A DNA stretch of 64,000 nucleotides from an uncultured bacterium (GCA_902783835.1 CACZSN010000026.1:1-64000); one strand, 5' to 3'. Shown: positions 34,638 through 43,780, counted from the first letter of the stretch. A program made the numbers and translations. The notes: generated by a model not told the origin, from the sequence alone.

Positions 34638-34718
34638 GCCGAAGTGGCGAAATGGTAGACGCACACGTTTCAGGTGCGTGCGAAGAAATTCATAAGGGTT
34701 CGAGTCCCTTCTTCGGCA
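34638..34718 (+). tRNA. tRNA-Leu (anticodon CAG)
   Basis: Acceptor GCCGAAG (34638-34644) pairs with CTTCGGC (34711-34717), discriminator A. The anticodon arm is CACGT-TTCAGGT-GCGTG, giving anticodon CAG. A long variable arm follows (class II), and the T-arm is AGGGTTCGAGTCCCT. The CCA end is not encoded. Decodes CUG. Confidence 0.95.
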
Positions 34719-34735
34719 TTATTTCTGAGAAAAAT

Positions 34736-35488
34736 ATGAACAACAATAAAGAATTAACAGAGTTATTAACGGAATTAAGAACAAAATATTTTGCCGAATC
34801 ACTTAAAGCGGAAGCTTTTGAAGATTTGACAAGAGAAGATGTTATTCATTTAAAAAATCTTGCCGAAGAAGCAGGTTTGGGATTAACCCTGAAAGTTGGA
34901 GGCTCAGAAGCGTACAGAGATACTAAATTTGCCGCGGAAATCGGAGTAAAAAAGCTTGTTGTTCCTATGATTGAATCTTCTTATGCACTTGAAAAATTCA
35001 TTAATGTCGTAGAAGAAGTTTACCCCGATAATAAATTTCCCGAAATTTATGCAAATATCGAAACATTCAATGGTGCAGCCCTTTTGGACGAAATTTTAAA
35101 TGATGAAAATTGCAAAAGAATGAGCGGAATAATCTTCGGAAGAACCGATATGTGCGGTTCTCTCGGCTTAACAAGCCAAGATGTCGACAACGACGAAGTT
35201 TATCAATATGCACTCAGCATAAGCAATCAAGTGGCAAAATGCGGCAAACCTCTTTATATTGGAGGTCGCGTTTCTTCTCATTCTATTTCGTTTTTTAGAA
35301 ATTTACCATACTTAAGCGGCTTTGAAACAAAAAAAATACTCTTTAACGCAAAAGTTTTACAAACAGATTTAGCTCAAGATGCAATTCTCGTCGCATTAAA
35401 ATTTGAATTGCTCTGGTTACAATCAAAAGAACAAACACAAAGAGATTTGAAAAGAATTGAAATTATAAAAAGAAGAATTGCCCTATAA
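34736..35488 (+). CDS. HpcH/HpaI aldolase / citrate lyase-family protein
   Basis: 250 residues from the ATG at 34736, 17 bases after the tRNA; an apparent earlier start lies inside the tRNA and is rejected. The TIM-barrel features of the family are seen: LTLKVGGSEAYRD, KKLVVPMIESSYALEKF, IYANIETFNGAALLDEIL (Glu ligand) and GIIFGRTDMCGSLGL. These enzymes cleave or form C-C bonds of 2-oxoacid substrates with a divalent metal. The substrate is unknown; position before the heptose genes hints at a sugar-acid role (inference). Confidence 0.75.
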   Translation: MNNNKELTELLTELRTKYFAESLKAEAFEDLTREDVIHLKNLAEEAGLGLTLKVGGSEAYRDTKFAAEIGVKKLVVPMIESSYALEKFINVVEEVYPDNKFPEIYANIETFNGAALLDEILNDENCKRMSGIIFGRTDMCGSLGLTSQDVDNDEVYQYALSISNQVAKCGKPLYIGGRVSSHSISFFRNLPYLSGFETKKILFNAKVLQTDLAQDAILVALKFELLWLQSKEQTQRDLKRIEIIKRRIAL

Positions 35489-35564
35489 CAAAATGTTGCA
35501 ATATATTTTAATAAATGTATTTTTTTAAGAAATATGATATTATTAAAAAGGAAAAGAGGGTAAA

Positions 35565-36290
35565 ATGTTTTGTCCTAATTGCGGAAAAGAATATTCTGAA
35601 AATCAAAATTTTTGCAGATACTGTGGAACAAAATTACACGAAATTTATACAGAGACTCCGCAATTAAATACGGATTCAGAGTCTTGCGACAATAAGCAAG
35701 ATAACAACCATACTTCAGAAAATACGGTAGATTTGACCGTATCAAAAAACGTTGAATCTTTTGAAGAACAAGAAGAAAATCAACAGGAACCTAAAGAAAA
35801 CATCAAAGAAGAAAATCAAGATGACTCGGATTTACCCGAAGAAGAAAATGAAACAATAGAAGAAGAAGTGAGTGATTTTTTCACTGACTTGAAAAAAAGT
35901 TTAATAATTGAGACTCCTGAAGGTAAAAAACTTACACCAAGTGCAATAACACTATTAGTTGTATTGTTTATTTTTGTTGTATTTATGGCAAACCTTCTTT
36001 GGAGCATTAATGATGCTATTCAAATAAACCCGTCAATGACAAATGACAACGCTCTGATGAATATTCCGAGTGACAATGAAGACAGAGCATATACACAAGC
36101 TCCGGAACAAACGGAAGAACCGGAAGAAGAGGAAGTCAAACAGGAAGAAACACCGACAGAAAATGAATATGCCGCTCAACCAGAAGAACCTCCTGTTGTT
36201 CCAATCGACGAAGTCAGACAAAGAGAACAACAGTTCCCTGAACCAGAAATTCCGATGCCTCAGGATTTTCCTGATGAAAGTACTCATTAA
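35565..36290 (+). CDS. Zinc-ribbon membrane protein with acidic linkers
   Basis: 241 residues. An N-terminal zinc ribbon (CPNCGKEY...CRYCGTKL, 3-24), an acidic Glu/Asn/Gln-rich linker (30-105), a single membrane helix (about 125-148) and a Glu/Pro-rich tail outside. The layout parallels the TonB-C protein at 29.2 kb (ribbon, linker, one helix, extracytoplasmic linker) but no C-terminal fold is seen. It lies 14 bases before the heptose genes. Confidence 0.7.
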   Translation: MFCPNCGKEYSENQNFCRYCGTKLHEIYTETPQLNTDSESCDNKQDNNHTSENTVDLTVSKNVESFEEQEENQQEPKENIKEENQDDSDLPEEENETIEEEVSDFFTDLKKSLIIETPEGKKLTPSAITLLVVLFIFVVFMANLLWSINDAIQINPSMTNDNALMNIPSDNEDRAYTQAPEQTEEPEEEEVKQEETPTENEYAAQPEEPPVVPIDEVRQREQQFPEPEIPMPQDFPDESTH

Positions 36291-36304
36291 TAAAAAGAGG
36301 TAGA

Positions 36305-37477
36305 ATGACAAAACAGGCAATTATTCTTTCGGGAGGTTTCGGAAAGAGACTTTCGCACATTGTTTCCGATGTTCCTAAGCCGATGGCTTCCGTCAACGGA
36401 AAACCTTTTCTTGACTATTTGACGGAAATTTTACGAAATAACGGATTTAATAATTTCATATTCTTAACGGGATTTAAATCAGAAATCATTGAAAATCATT
36501 TTAGAGAAAGAGAAAACACTATTTGTGTCAAAGAAGAAACTCCTCTCGGAACGGGTGGTGCTTTATTAAATATTTATGACAAATTAGAAGATGAATTTTT
36601 TGTCATAAACGGTGACACTTTTTTTGATATTGATTATTCTTTAATAGAAGATTTTTCAAAAGACAAAAATGCAACAATAGCATTAAGGTATTCTCAAGAA
36701 ATAAGCCGTTACGGATACGTAGAATTAAAAAATGACTTTAAAATCAACAAATTTGTTGAAAAAACGGACTTTTCCGACAAAAAAATTGACGGTTATATTA
36801 ATGCGGGAATTTATTATTTTAAGAAAATCGTTTTGAAAGAATTCGCAGAAAATTACAGCGGTAATTTTTTATCTCTTGAGACGGATATTTTCCCAAAATT
36901 AACAGCAAACGGAATGTTATACGGACTTCCGGCAGGCGGATGTTTTATAGATATTGGAATTCCTTCCGATTATGAAAAAGCTCAAAAAATCATTCCCGAA
37001 AGGATTAAACAAACGAAAAAACCCGCATTATTTATTGATAAAGACGGCACTCTTATTGTTAACACGGAATATCCTCACGGGAAGAATTTTGAAATTATAA
37101 AATCAACAATCCCGATTGTAGAAGAATATCACGACAAAAATTACTACATAATAATGGTTACAAACCAAGCGGGAATTGCGAAAGGCAAATTCAACCATTC
37201 ACAAATGCAAGAATGTCTTGACGGAATTTGTGAATTTTACAAAAATCTCGGGGTAAACTTTGACGGAGTAGAATATTGTCCGTACCACAAAGATGGAATA
37301 TTAAAAGATTACAGCTTTGACACTCTTCTTAGAAAACCACAAGCTGGGATGATTTTAAGAGCTTGCGAAAAGTTTAAAATAGATTTGAAAAATTCAATTA
37401 TGATTGGCGATAACAAAGATATTGACAAGATTAACCTACCGTATTTACAATGTAAAATAATCGGAGTTGACTTATGA
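36305..37477 (+). CDS. hddC-gmhB: Fused heptose-1-phosphate guanylyltransferase / heptose-1,7-bisphosphate phosphatase
   Basis: 390 residues, two enzymes in one chain. Residues 1-230: a sugar nucleotidyltransferase (LSGGFGKRL, KPMASVNGKPF, NGDTFFDID) of the HddC type. Residues 238-390: a HAD phosphatase of the histidinol-phosphatase/GmhB group (FIDKDGTL with the nucleophile Asp, VTNQAGIAKG, CPYHKDG zinc-loop-like, RKPQAGM, MIGDNKDID). Together with GmhA and HddA downstream it gives GDP-D-glycero-alpha-D-manno-heptose. The gmhA start overlaps its stop (ATGA). The phosphatase zinc loop has fewer Cys than E. coli GmhB. Confidence 0.9.
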   Translation: MTKQAIILSGGFGKRLSHIVSDVPKPMASVNGKPFLDYLTEILRNNGFNNFIFLTGFKSEIIENHFRERENTICVKEETPLGTGGALLNIYDKLEDEFFVINGDTFFDIDYSLIEDFSKDKNATIALRYSQEISRYGYVELKNDFKINKFVEKTDFSDKKIDGYINAGIYYFKKIVLKEFAENYSGNFLSLETDIFPKLTANGMLYGLPAGGCFIDIGIPSDYEKAQKIIPERIKQTKKPALFIDKDGTLIVNTEYPHGKNFEIIKSTIPIVEEYHDKNYYIIMVTNQAGIAKGKFNHSQMQECLDGICEFYKNLGVNFDGVEYCPYHKDGILKDYSFDTLLRKPQAGMILRACEKFKIDLKNSIMIGDNKDIDKINLPYLQCKIIGVDL

Positions 37478-38064
37478 TAGACATAAAAAATCACATCAGT
37501 GCATCCATTCAAACAAAAGAAAAAATTCTACAAAATGAAAAATTTTTGACGAAAATAACTGAAATTTCAAAAGTCATAGTTAATGCTTTTCAAAACGGGA
37601 AAAAACTTCTCACGGCAGGCAACGGCGGTTCTTCTTGCGATGCACAACATATGGCAAGCGAACTTGTGGCAAAATTTTATTTTGAACGCCCCGCTCTGAG
37701 TGCGATTTCGTTAACTACCGACACCGCTGTAATTACGGCAATAGGGAACGATTTGAGTGCTGAAGACATATTTTTCAGACAAATTCAGGCAAACGGGCAA
37801 GAAGGAGATATTTTTGTAGCAATTTCAACATCCGGAAATTCAACAAACATTGTCAAAGCCGCAGAAGAAGCAAAAAAAAGAAAAGTTATTGTTATCGGTT
37901 TAACAGGACAAAATCCTTGCAAATTGGATGCATTTTGCGACTACTCTCTAAAAGTGCCATCCCAAAATACTCCGACTATTCAAGAATCACACATTATGCT
38001 TTGTCATATTATTTGTGCTCTTGTCGAAGATATGATGTTTAATAAGAAAGATTGTAAATGTTAG
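37474..38064 (+). CDS. gmhA: D-sedoheptulose-7-phosphate isomerase
   Basis: 196 residues of the SIS fold. GNGGSSCDAQHMASELVAKF and ISTSGNSTNIV are the phosphate-binding and zinc-site signatures of GmhA. First step of heptose synthesis from sedoheptulose 7-phosphate. Overlaps both neighbours. Confidence 0.95.
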   Translation: MIDIKNHISASIQTKEKILQNEKFLTKITEISKVIVNAFQNGKKLLTAGNGGSSCDAQHMASELVAKFYFERPALSAISLTTDTAVITAIGNDLSAEDIFFRQIQANGQEGDIFVAISTSGNSTNIVKAAEEAKKRKVIVIGLTGQNPCKLDAFCDYSLKVPSQNTPTIQESHIMLCHIICALVEDMMFNKKDCKC

Positions 38065-39080
38065 TAAAAGCAAAAGCTCCTTTGAGAATTGGATTTGCAG
38101 GTGGCGGAACAGACGTCAGCCCTTACAGTGACGAGTTTGGCGGTGCCGTACTGAATGCAACCATAGACAAATATGCTACCGTCGTAATTGAACCGAGAAA
38201 CGACGGACTTATTTCCTTTTGCAGCATTGATAAAAACGAAAAAGTCGTTTTCAAATCAACAAAACATCTTGATTCACAAGGAAAATTAGATTTATTGGCA
38301 GGTTCTTATAACAGAATCGTTAAAGATTTCACAAAAAAACCCCTCAGCTTTTCTATGATAACATATGTGGATGCTCCTATCGGCAGCGGTCTCGGTGCAA
38401 GCTCAACTCTCGTCGTTGCAATTATAAAAGCTTATCAGGAATGGCTAAAACTTCCTCTCGGAAATTATGATATAGCAAATCTTGCATACAGCATCGAACG
38501 GGAAGATTTAAAAATGTTGGGAGGAAAACAAGACCAATATGCCGCATCTTTCGGAGGATTTAACTTTGTTGAATTTGAAAAAGACAGAGTAATCGTCAAC
38601 CCGCTCAAAATTGACAAAACTTTCGCGAAAGAACTTGAATTTAATACAATATTATATTACACGGGAACAAGCAGATTATCTGCCAAAATTATAGAATGCC
38701 AGTCTGAAAATACAAAACAAAAAAATTCCGTAGCACTCGAAGCTATGCACCAAATAAAAAAAGATGCCTTTAAAATGAAAGAAATATTCTTGGCTAATGA
38801 TACAGATGAAATCGGAGAACTTTTGAATCTTTGCTGGGAAAGCAAAAAAAAGACGGCACAAGAAATATCAAATTCAATGATTGATGAAATATACAATACC
38901 GCAATCAAAGCAGGTGCAACAGGCGGAAAGATTTCCGGTGCGGGCGGCGGCGGCTACATGTTTTTCTATTGCCCCAAAATATCTAAATACAACGTTATGG
39001 AAGAATTATCAAAATTTGGGGGAAAATGCACAAATTTCAGATTTACCTATACAGGTGCGGAAAGCTGGACCGTTGACTAA
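38058..39080 (+). CDS. hddA: D-glycero-alpha-D-manno-heptose-7-phosphate kinase
   Basis: 340 residues of the GHMP kinase family. ATP loop PIGSGLGASST (about 111-121), start KAKAPLRIGFAGGGTDVSPY typical of HddA, and C-terminal GKISGAGGGGYMFF. It phosphorylates O1 to give the alpha-1,7-bisphosphate, so the pathway leads to the GDP-activated (S-layer/capsule type) heptose rather than the ADP-linked LPS core form. Last gene of the heptose operon. Confidence 0.93.
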   Translation: MLVKAKAPLRIGFAGGGTDVSPYSDEFGGAVLNATIDKYATVVIEPRNDGLISFCSIDKNEKVVFKSTKHLDSQGKLDLLAGSYNRIVKDFTKKPLSFSMITYVDAPIGSGLGASSTLVVAIIKAYQEWLKLPLGNYDIANLAYSIEREDLKMLGGKQDQYAASFGGFNFVEFEKDRVIVNPLKIDKTFAKELEFNTILYYTGTSRLSAKIIECQSENTKQKNSVALEAMHQIKKDAFKMKEIFLANDTDEIGELLNLCWESKKKTAQEISNSMIDEIYNTAIKAGATGGKISGAGGGGYMFFYCPKISKYNVMEELSKFGGKCTNFRFTYTGAESWTVD

Positions 39081-39086
39081 ATTCTT

Positions 39087-39125
39087 AAAAAAAGGGCCGT
39101 ATTGAAGAAAATCCTCAACACGACC
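39087..39125 (-). terminator. Terminator of the efflux operon
   Basis: On the minus strand GGTCGTGTTGA pairs with TCAATACGGCC (11 bp with two G-T pairs) around a 9-base loop, followed by a 7-base T-run. On the plus strand the wobble pairs become A-C mismatches, so it favours the minus strand. Confidence 0.75.
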
Positions 39126-39140
39126 GTCACAACAATTTAT

Positions 39141-40289
39141 TTATCTCTCATATTCTTTATGCAATTTTTTTGTAACAAAAATTGCTGCCACAAAATAAAT
39201 AACGTTCAATAAAAGCAACCATATAAAATCAAAACCGACTTGAAAGAATGTCGCACCTTGAACATTAACCTTTGTAATTCCGTCAATTGCCGCCGTTGCA
39301 GGTATGAATAATGCACCTGCATTTACCGCCGCCGGTATCGCTTCTTTCGGCCAAATTAACCCCGGAAGGAAAATAAAAACAAGTGATGTAACAACCAAAA
39401 TCATCAAAGAAGACTCTCTTGTTCTAAAGCCATATGAAATAACTTGTGCAAAAAATACCGCAGAATAAAGCATTAAGCCATATAACACAAATAGTGGCAA
39501 AACATTATAGCACATCGGATATCTGCACAGTGCCGGGCAAATGAGAAAAATAAACGCACCGTACAAGATATACAATAGTACATAAAATGTTGCCCGTGCA
39601 AGTAAAACAAACGGAATATCTTTATCATTTTTACAAAATCTGATTTTCTTTTCATTCCGAGTTCCTTGCAACATGCCTAATGCCACTATTAGTGTTTGGT
39701 GTAAAATCACAATTAAAATTACGGGATAAACATAAGTTTCATATCCGCCGGCAGGGTTATACAAAGGGACTTGAACAAACTGAAAAGGCTGCTTCAAGGC
39801 AATAGCAGTTTGTTTTGGAATACCCATTTTAACGAGTCTTCCAATTTCTATTCTTGCCCCCGTTTCGAGAGCGGTTTGCATAACACCCGTATAAATTGCT
39901 TTGTAAATTATCATATAAGCGGAATCCACATATAGTGACAAATCTACCTGTTTTCCCCGATAAATGTCTTTTTGAAAATCTTTTGGAATTATTGCAAATC
40001 CTGAAATTTTACCTTCATAAAATTTCTTTTGTGCTTCATCTAAACTTGGCACTTTTTCAACAATTTTGACATAGTCAGTCGAATCAAGGTTGCGAATAAA
40101 CTCTCTTGACACTGTTGTCTTATCAAAATCAACAATACCAAAAGGAACTTCCTTAACGACTTCATTGGCATAGGGTACAGCGTAAAACAAAGAATAAACG
40201 ACAACACCGATAACCATTACCAAAAGCATTCCTTGGTCATTCAAAAAAGTTTTAAATTCTTCTTTTATAATATCCCAAAACTTTTTCAT
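39141..40289 (-). CDS. ABC-2 type transporter permease (second)
   Basis: 382 residues from ATG 40289, which overlaps the upstream stop as ATGA. One N-terminal helix, a large extracytoplasmic domain (about 45-175) and five C-terminal helices, as in YbhR/YhhJ permeases. The domain shares a module with the first permease (GFAIIPKDFQKDIYRGKQ versus GFIAIPKDFQRDIYRLKQ), so they are paralogs and likely heterodimerise. Confidence 0.85.
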   Translation of the reverse strand: MKKFWDIIKEEFKTFLNDQGMLLVMVIGVVVYSLFYAVPYANEVVKEVPFGIVDFDKTTVSREFIRNLDSTDYVKIVEKVPSLDEAQKKFYEGKISGFAIIPKDFQKDIYRGKQVDLSLYVDSAYMIIYKAIYTGVMQTALETGARIEIGRLVKMGIPKQTAIALKQPFQFVQVPLYNPAGGYETYVYPVILIVILHQTLIVALGMLQGTRNEKKIRFCKNDKDIPFVLLARATFYVLLYILYGAFIFLICPALCRYPMCYNVLPLFVLYGLMLYSAVFFAQVISYGFRTRESSLMILVVTSLVFIFLPGLIWPKEAIPAAVNAGALFIPATAAIDGITKVNVQGATFFQVGFDFIWLLLLNVIYFVAAIFVTKKLHKEYER

Positions 40290-41449
40290 GATTGGTACCA
40301 CCTTTTTTCATCCAGTGCAAGTTTTTTGAGTCTAATCAATGCCGCAAAACCAAGCACGGCAAGAACTATCATCCCGACAAAATGTTTTAAATCATAAACA
40401 ATCGGAAAATTTCTGAATGTTTGATCAAGCATAACTTGAATCCAATATGAAAGCGGTAACAAAGCACCGTAAATCTTTGCAAACAAAGGCATTGACATCG
40501 TCGGGAATGTAATACCGGCAAAAGCAAATCCCATCGCTACATAAAAAGCTGAATTACTTAAACAATATCTAAAATTCCCGTTAATCGACATAAAAATTAT
40601 ACCGATTGCAAAACACGATATCATAAAAGCAATAGTCGCAAGCACGGCAAGCATAGCATTTCCGCCGAACGGAACTCCGTAAAGTCCGAAATAAACAACC
40701 GCCAAAATTGCAAAGACAACCGCAAAAATCGCCATATAAGGAGTCCATTTCCCCCAAATAGCTGTCCACATTGAATTATCTGCAATCTGAAGCCACTCTT
40801 TTGTCGTACCGTACTTAAATTCCGTACCTATCGCATAAACTGAAATCATTACCATATTGATTTGCAAAATATGTCCAAATGCAATCAATGCAAGAAAATA
40901 CAGATAATTAAAATAAGGATTTGAATTAACATGGTCAACTATCGCAATCGGGTTTGCCTGTGCAATTGCGGCTTCCATAGGCATTCCTTTTTTATTCCTG
41001 ATTTTTGCATCAAGCCCGACTACCATACTTTGAAGCATTGAACTTACATCTTTGGTAATAATTCCTCCGATTAAAATCCGCTGATTATTGTAATAATACA
41101 TTAGTTCAGGTTGTTTCAAACGATAAATATCACGTTGAAAATCTTTCGGAATGGCAATAAATCCGTATATTTTTCCCTCTGTAAGTAAGTCCTGACCTTC
41201 TTTAAAACTTGTAACCTGATATTTAACTTTGCAAGATTGTAAGGTATTCAAATTTCTTACAAAAAGCCGTGAAAGCTCAGAATGGTCTGCATTATAAACA
41301 GCTATCGGCAAATCAACCGGGGAACCTTTTCCGAAGATAAAACACATCAAAAGGCACATAGATAGAGGTATGACAAGAGAAACAACCCATCCTAACGGAC
41401 GGGCAAAAATTCTTTCAATTTCTCTTTTTACAACTTCAAAATATGCCAT
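40286..41449 (-). CDS. ABC-2 type transporter permease (first)
   Basis: 387 residues from ATG 41449, overlapping the adaptor stop (TAATG); a TTG six codons earlier is possible. Same topology as the next gene: one helix, an extracytoplasmic domain, five helices. Works with the adaptor and TolC-like protein to export drugs, lipids or other small molecules. No ATPase gene accompanies it. Confidence 0.85.
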   Translation of the reverse strand: MAYFEVVKREIERIFARPLGWVVSLVIPLSMCLLMCFIFGKGSPVDLPIAVYNADHSELSRLFVRNLNTLQSCKVKYQVTSFKEGQDLLTEGKIYGFIAIPKDFQRDIYRLKQPELMYYYNNQRILIGGIITKDVSSMLQSMVVGLDAKIRNKKGMPMEAAIAQANPIAIVDHVNSNPYFNYLYFLALIAFGHILQINMVMISVYAIGTEFKYGTTKEWLQIADNSMWTAIWGKWTPYMAIFAVVFAILAVVYFGLYGVPFGGNAMLAVLATIAFMISCFAIGIIFMSINGNFRYCLSNSAFYVAMGFAFAGITFPTMSMPLFAKIYGALLPLSYWIQVMLDQTFRNFPIVYDLKHFVGMIVLAVLGFAALIRLKKLALDEKRWYQS

Positions 41450-42390
41450 TATTTTAATTTTTTCCAATCAAATGTTGCACTCATGCCCGCTCTGAGGTCA
41501 TTTTGCGGTTCTGTCGGAATTGCACGGACTTCAAATGTTTTCATATCAAAATCACCTTTAGCCTTAGTTGCACGCCAATTTGCAAAATTTCCCATAACGG
41601 AAATATAATTAACTTTAACCTTAACGGGTTTATCTCCCGCTGCAGGAATGTTTACGTCAAATTCCGTACCGTTTTTAATTTTCGAAAGTAAATCTTCACG
41701 AAGATTAAAAGTAATCCAACAGTCATTGTTATCAACAATTGTAATTATCGGAGAACCTGCACCGACGAGTTCGCCTTCTTCTACGGTAATTTCCGTAACA
41801 ACACCGTCCATCGGAGCTACAATTTTATTTTCTTTCAAATAAGAAGAAACTTCTGAATTTGCACCTCTTGCTCGTTTGACATTTGCTGCGGCGGATAATT
41901 TATCTTCTTTTTGTGCACCATTTACGAGCATCGTATATTGTTCTTTTGCAGCTTGATATTTAGCGGTTGCTTCATCCAATTTTTGAGTGGGAATAACACC
42001 TTCATTATGCAAACGATTCATTCTTTCATAAGTTTTTTTCGCAACGTCAAAATTTGCTTTAGCCATTCCGATTTGTTCTTCTCTGGTACCGTTATTGACC
42101 TTAGCCTGTTGAGCCATAGCAAGAGCCAACATCGCATCTGCCTGTTCGGCTTTTGCGTTAATTTCGGGTGTATCAAGTTCAAGCAAAATATCACCTTTTT
42201 TTACAATATCACCCTTTTGGACATTAATTTTCAGAACTCTGCCTACAACTTTTGATGACAAATCAACCGTTTTGGTATCAACTTCGCCCTGCAAAATCAT
42301 TGTATTTTCCTGATTATAAGCATATATCCCGCAAGAAATAAAAATTGCCGCGAGAATTATAAAAACTAAGATTGTAATTTTCTTCTTCAT
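41449..42390 (-). CDS. HlyD/EmrA-family periplasmic adaptor
   Basis: 313 residues: an N-terminal membrane helix, a split lipoyl domain (VGRVLKINVQKGDIVKKGDILLELDTPE and VAPMDGVVTEITVEEGELVGAGSP), a helical hairpin between them and a beta-barrel. It connects the permeases to the TolC-like channel, like YbhG/YhiI. Confidence 0.9.
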   Translation of the reverse strand: MKKKITILVFIILAAIFISCGIYAYNQENTMILQGEVDTKTVDLSSKVVGRVLKINVQKGDIVKKGDILLELDTPEINAKAEQADAMLALAMAQQAKVNNGTREEQIGMAKANFDVAKKTYERMNRLHNEGVIPTQKLDEATAKYQAAKEQYTMLVNGAQKEDKLSAAANVKRARGANSEVSSYLKENKIVAPMDGVVTEITVEEGELVGAGSPIITIVDNNDCWITFNLREDLLSKIKNGTEFDVNIPAAGDKPVKVKVNYISVMGNFANWRATKAKGDFDMKTFEVRAIPTEPQNDLRAGMSATFDWKKLK

Positions 42391-42397
42391 ATCAACC

Positions 42398-43780
42398 TCA
42401 CATATCTGTTTTATTTGAACCGGAAATATAGTTCAAAATTTCATCGGTATCGCCGTTCGTTCTGAGCAAGTCCGCCAATGTTACATCGTAATTATAAATT
42501 GAGTTAAGTCGTTCGATTTTGACTTTTAATAACATCATTTGAGCATCCGTAACCTGCAACGATGTTCCAAAACCTTCTCTGAAAGCAAGATTTGCAACAC
42601 GCAAAGATTCTTCAGCCGTTTCAAGAGATTTGAGTGCAGAATCATAATTTTCTTTATACTTCATAAGCTCCTGATATTGCTTAATCAAAAGACATTCAAT
42701 ATTATATTTTGCATCTTCTATCTCATAGTCAACGCTTTTTCTTTCAGCCTTTGCAGCTCGAACGTTATTTGTTCTTGCAAATCCGTCAAACAAAATCATA
42801 TTTGCACTTCCGCCGATTGCTCCTCTCGGAACGGTTTCCGACAAATTACTTGCCGCCGCTATGTCCATAGCAAAAAGAGAAACTGTCGGCATATAATCCG
42901 CAACTTTTGCATGATATTTAGCATCCATAATTTTTCTTTTTTCCGCCAATTGTTTAAGTTTCGGATTATTAGTTAATGCATTTTCCTTCATTGACTCAAC
43001 ATCCACAGAGGTTTCATCAAAAACAAAAAGCAAAGATGCCGGCTCAATTCTGACATCTTTTAAATTGACATCTTGAGCCTTAATTAATGTCTTTAAACCC
43101 TCTTCAACAATGTTAATGTCTCTCAGAGAAGCTTTATAATCCCTTTCCGCATCTGCATAAGCAACTTCTGCGTGTAATCTTTCCGCCTTAGAAATAATAC
43201 CTTCTTTTTCTAAAAGTTTCGCATCTTTAACGTGTTTTTCAATGCATTCAGCCGTTTGTCTGCGAACTTCCGCAACATCTCTTGCCAATCGCAAACCATA
43301 ATATCTTTTCACGAGTTCAACCGTTAAATTATCCTTAACATCACGGTATTTTTCATTTGTTGCAGCATATTTTGCCCTTGCAACAGCGTGATTAGACAAT
43401 AATTTGCCGCCCGTAAAAATATTCCAAACAACTCCGCCGCCAAATGTAAACAAATTCTTATCCTGAATGTGAGATGTTATAGAAACGGGACGTCCCATAA
43501 TTTTGTCCGTTGTTGTCAAATTCATCTCTTTTGAAAAATGAAGATATGTGGAATTTAACATAACCTTTGGAGAAAATTCACCAAGTGCGGCATTTTTCTC
43601 AAATTTAGCCTGTTTTATCGCCTCGTTATGTGCTTTCAACGAATTATTATTCTCAAGCATTAATTCATACGCTTGTTCAAAACTTAAATCGACAAGGTCA
43701 ACTCCGCTCTTCTGTACGTCAGCTGCCATAACACTTTTGCAGGAGCAAAGCAAAATCATTAATGTCAAAAACTTCTTCAT
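42398..43780 (-). CDS. TolC-like outer-membrane efflux protein
   Basis: 460 residues from ATG 43780: GGGGG is upstream and the ATG overlaps the tetR stop (ATGA); an earlier in-frame ATG at 43798 is less likely. Signal peptide 1-19 (ending SVMA). Two OEP repeats of long helices and short strands follow. It forms the outer-membrane exit duct. It shows that the organism has an outer membrane. Confidence 0.88.
   Translation of the reverse strand: MKKFLTLMILLCSCKSVMAADVQKSGVDLVDLSFEQAYELMLENNNSLKAHNEAIKQAKFEKNAALGEFSPKVMLNSTYLHFSKEMNLTTTDKIMGRPVSITSHIQDKNLFTFGGGVVWNIFTGGKLLSNHAVARAKYAATNEKYRDVKDNLTVELVKRYYGLRLARDVAEVRRQTAECIEKHVKDAKLLEKEGIISKAERLHAEVAYADAERDYKASLRDINIVEEGLKTLIKAQDVNLKDVRIEPASLLFVFDETSVDVESMKENALTNNPKLKQLAEKRKIMDAKYHAKVADYMPTVSLFAMDIAAASNLSETVPRGAIGGSANMILFDGFARTNNVRAAKAERKSVDYEIEDAKYNIECLLIKQYQELMKYKENYDSALKSLETAEESLRVANLAFREGFGTSLQVTDAQMMLLKVKIERLNSIYNYDVTLADLLRTNGDTDEILNYISGSNKTDM

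Larger units (their letters stand above)
28492..39696. repeat. Dispersed 15-bp interrupted palindrome AACACTATTWGTGTT, about 14 copies
   Basis: Exact or near copies (matches of 15, either strand): 28492-28506 (14), 29506-29520 (13), 29582-29596 (15), 29740-29754 (13), 29755-29769 (12), 30724-30738 (14), 32444-32458 (14), 33520-33534 (14), 33779-33793 (15), 34000-34014 (15), 35948-35962 (13), 36515-36529 (14), 39484-39498 (13, reverse), 39682-39696 (13). Nine contain the exact core CACTATTWGTG. All lie inside coding regions of at least nine genes on both strands and in different frames (coding for example NTNSV, TLIVLL, QTLIV, ENTICV), so the conservation is at DNA level. I found no copy this good in the remaining 53 kb. 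Confidence 0.8.

Noticed and set aside
34652-34735. Upstream extension of the HpcH/HpaI gene
   Set aside because: It would read through the tRNA-Leu gene; the ATG at 34736 gives a normal N-terminus.
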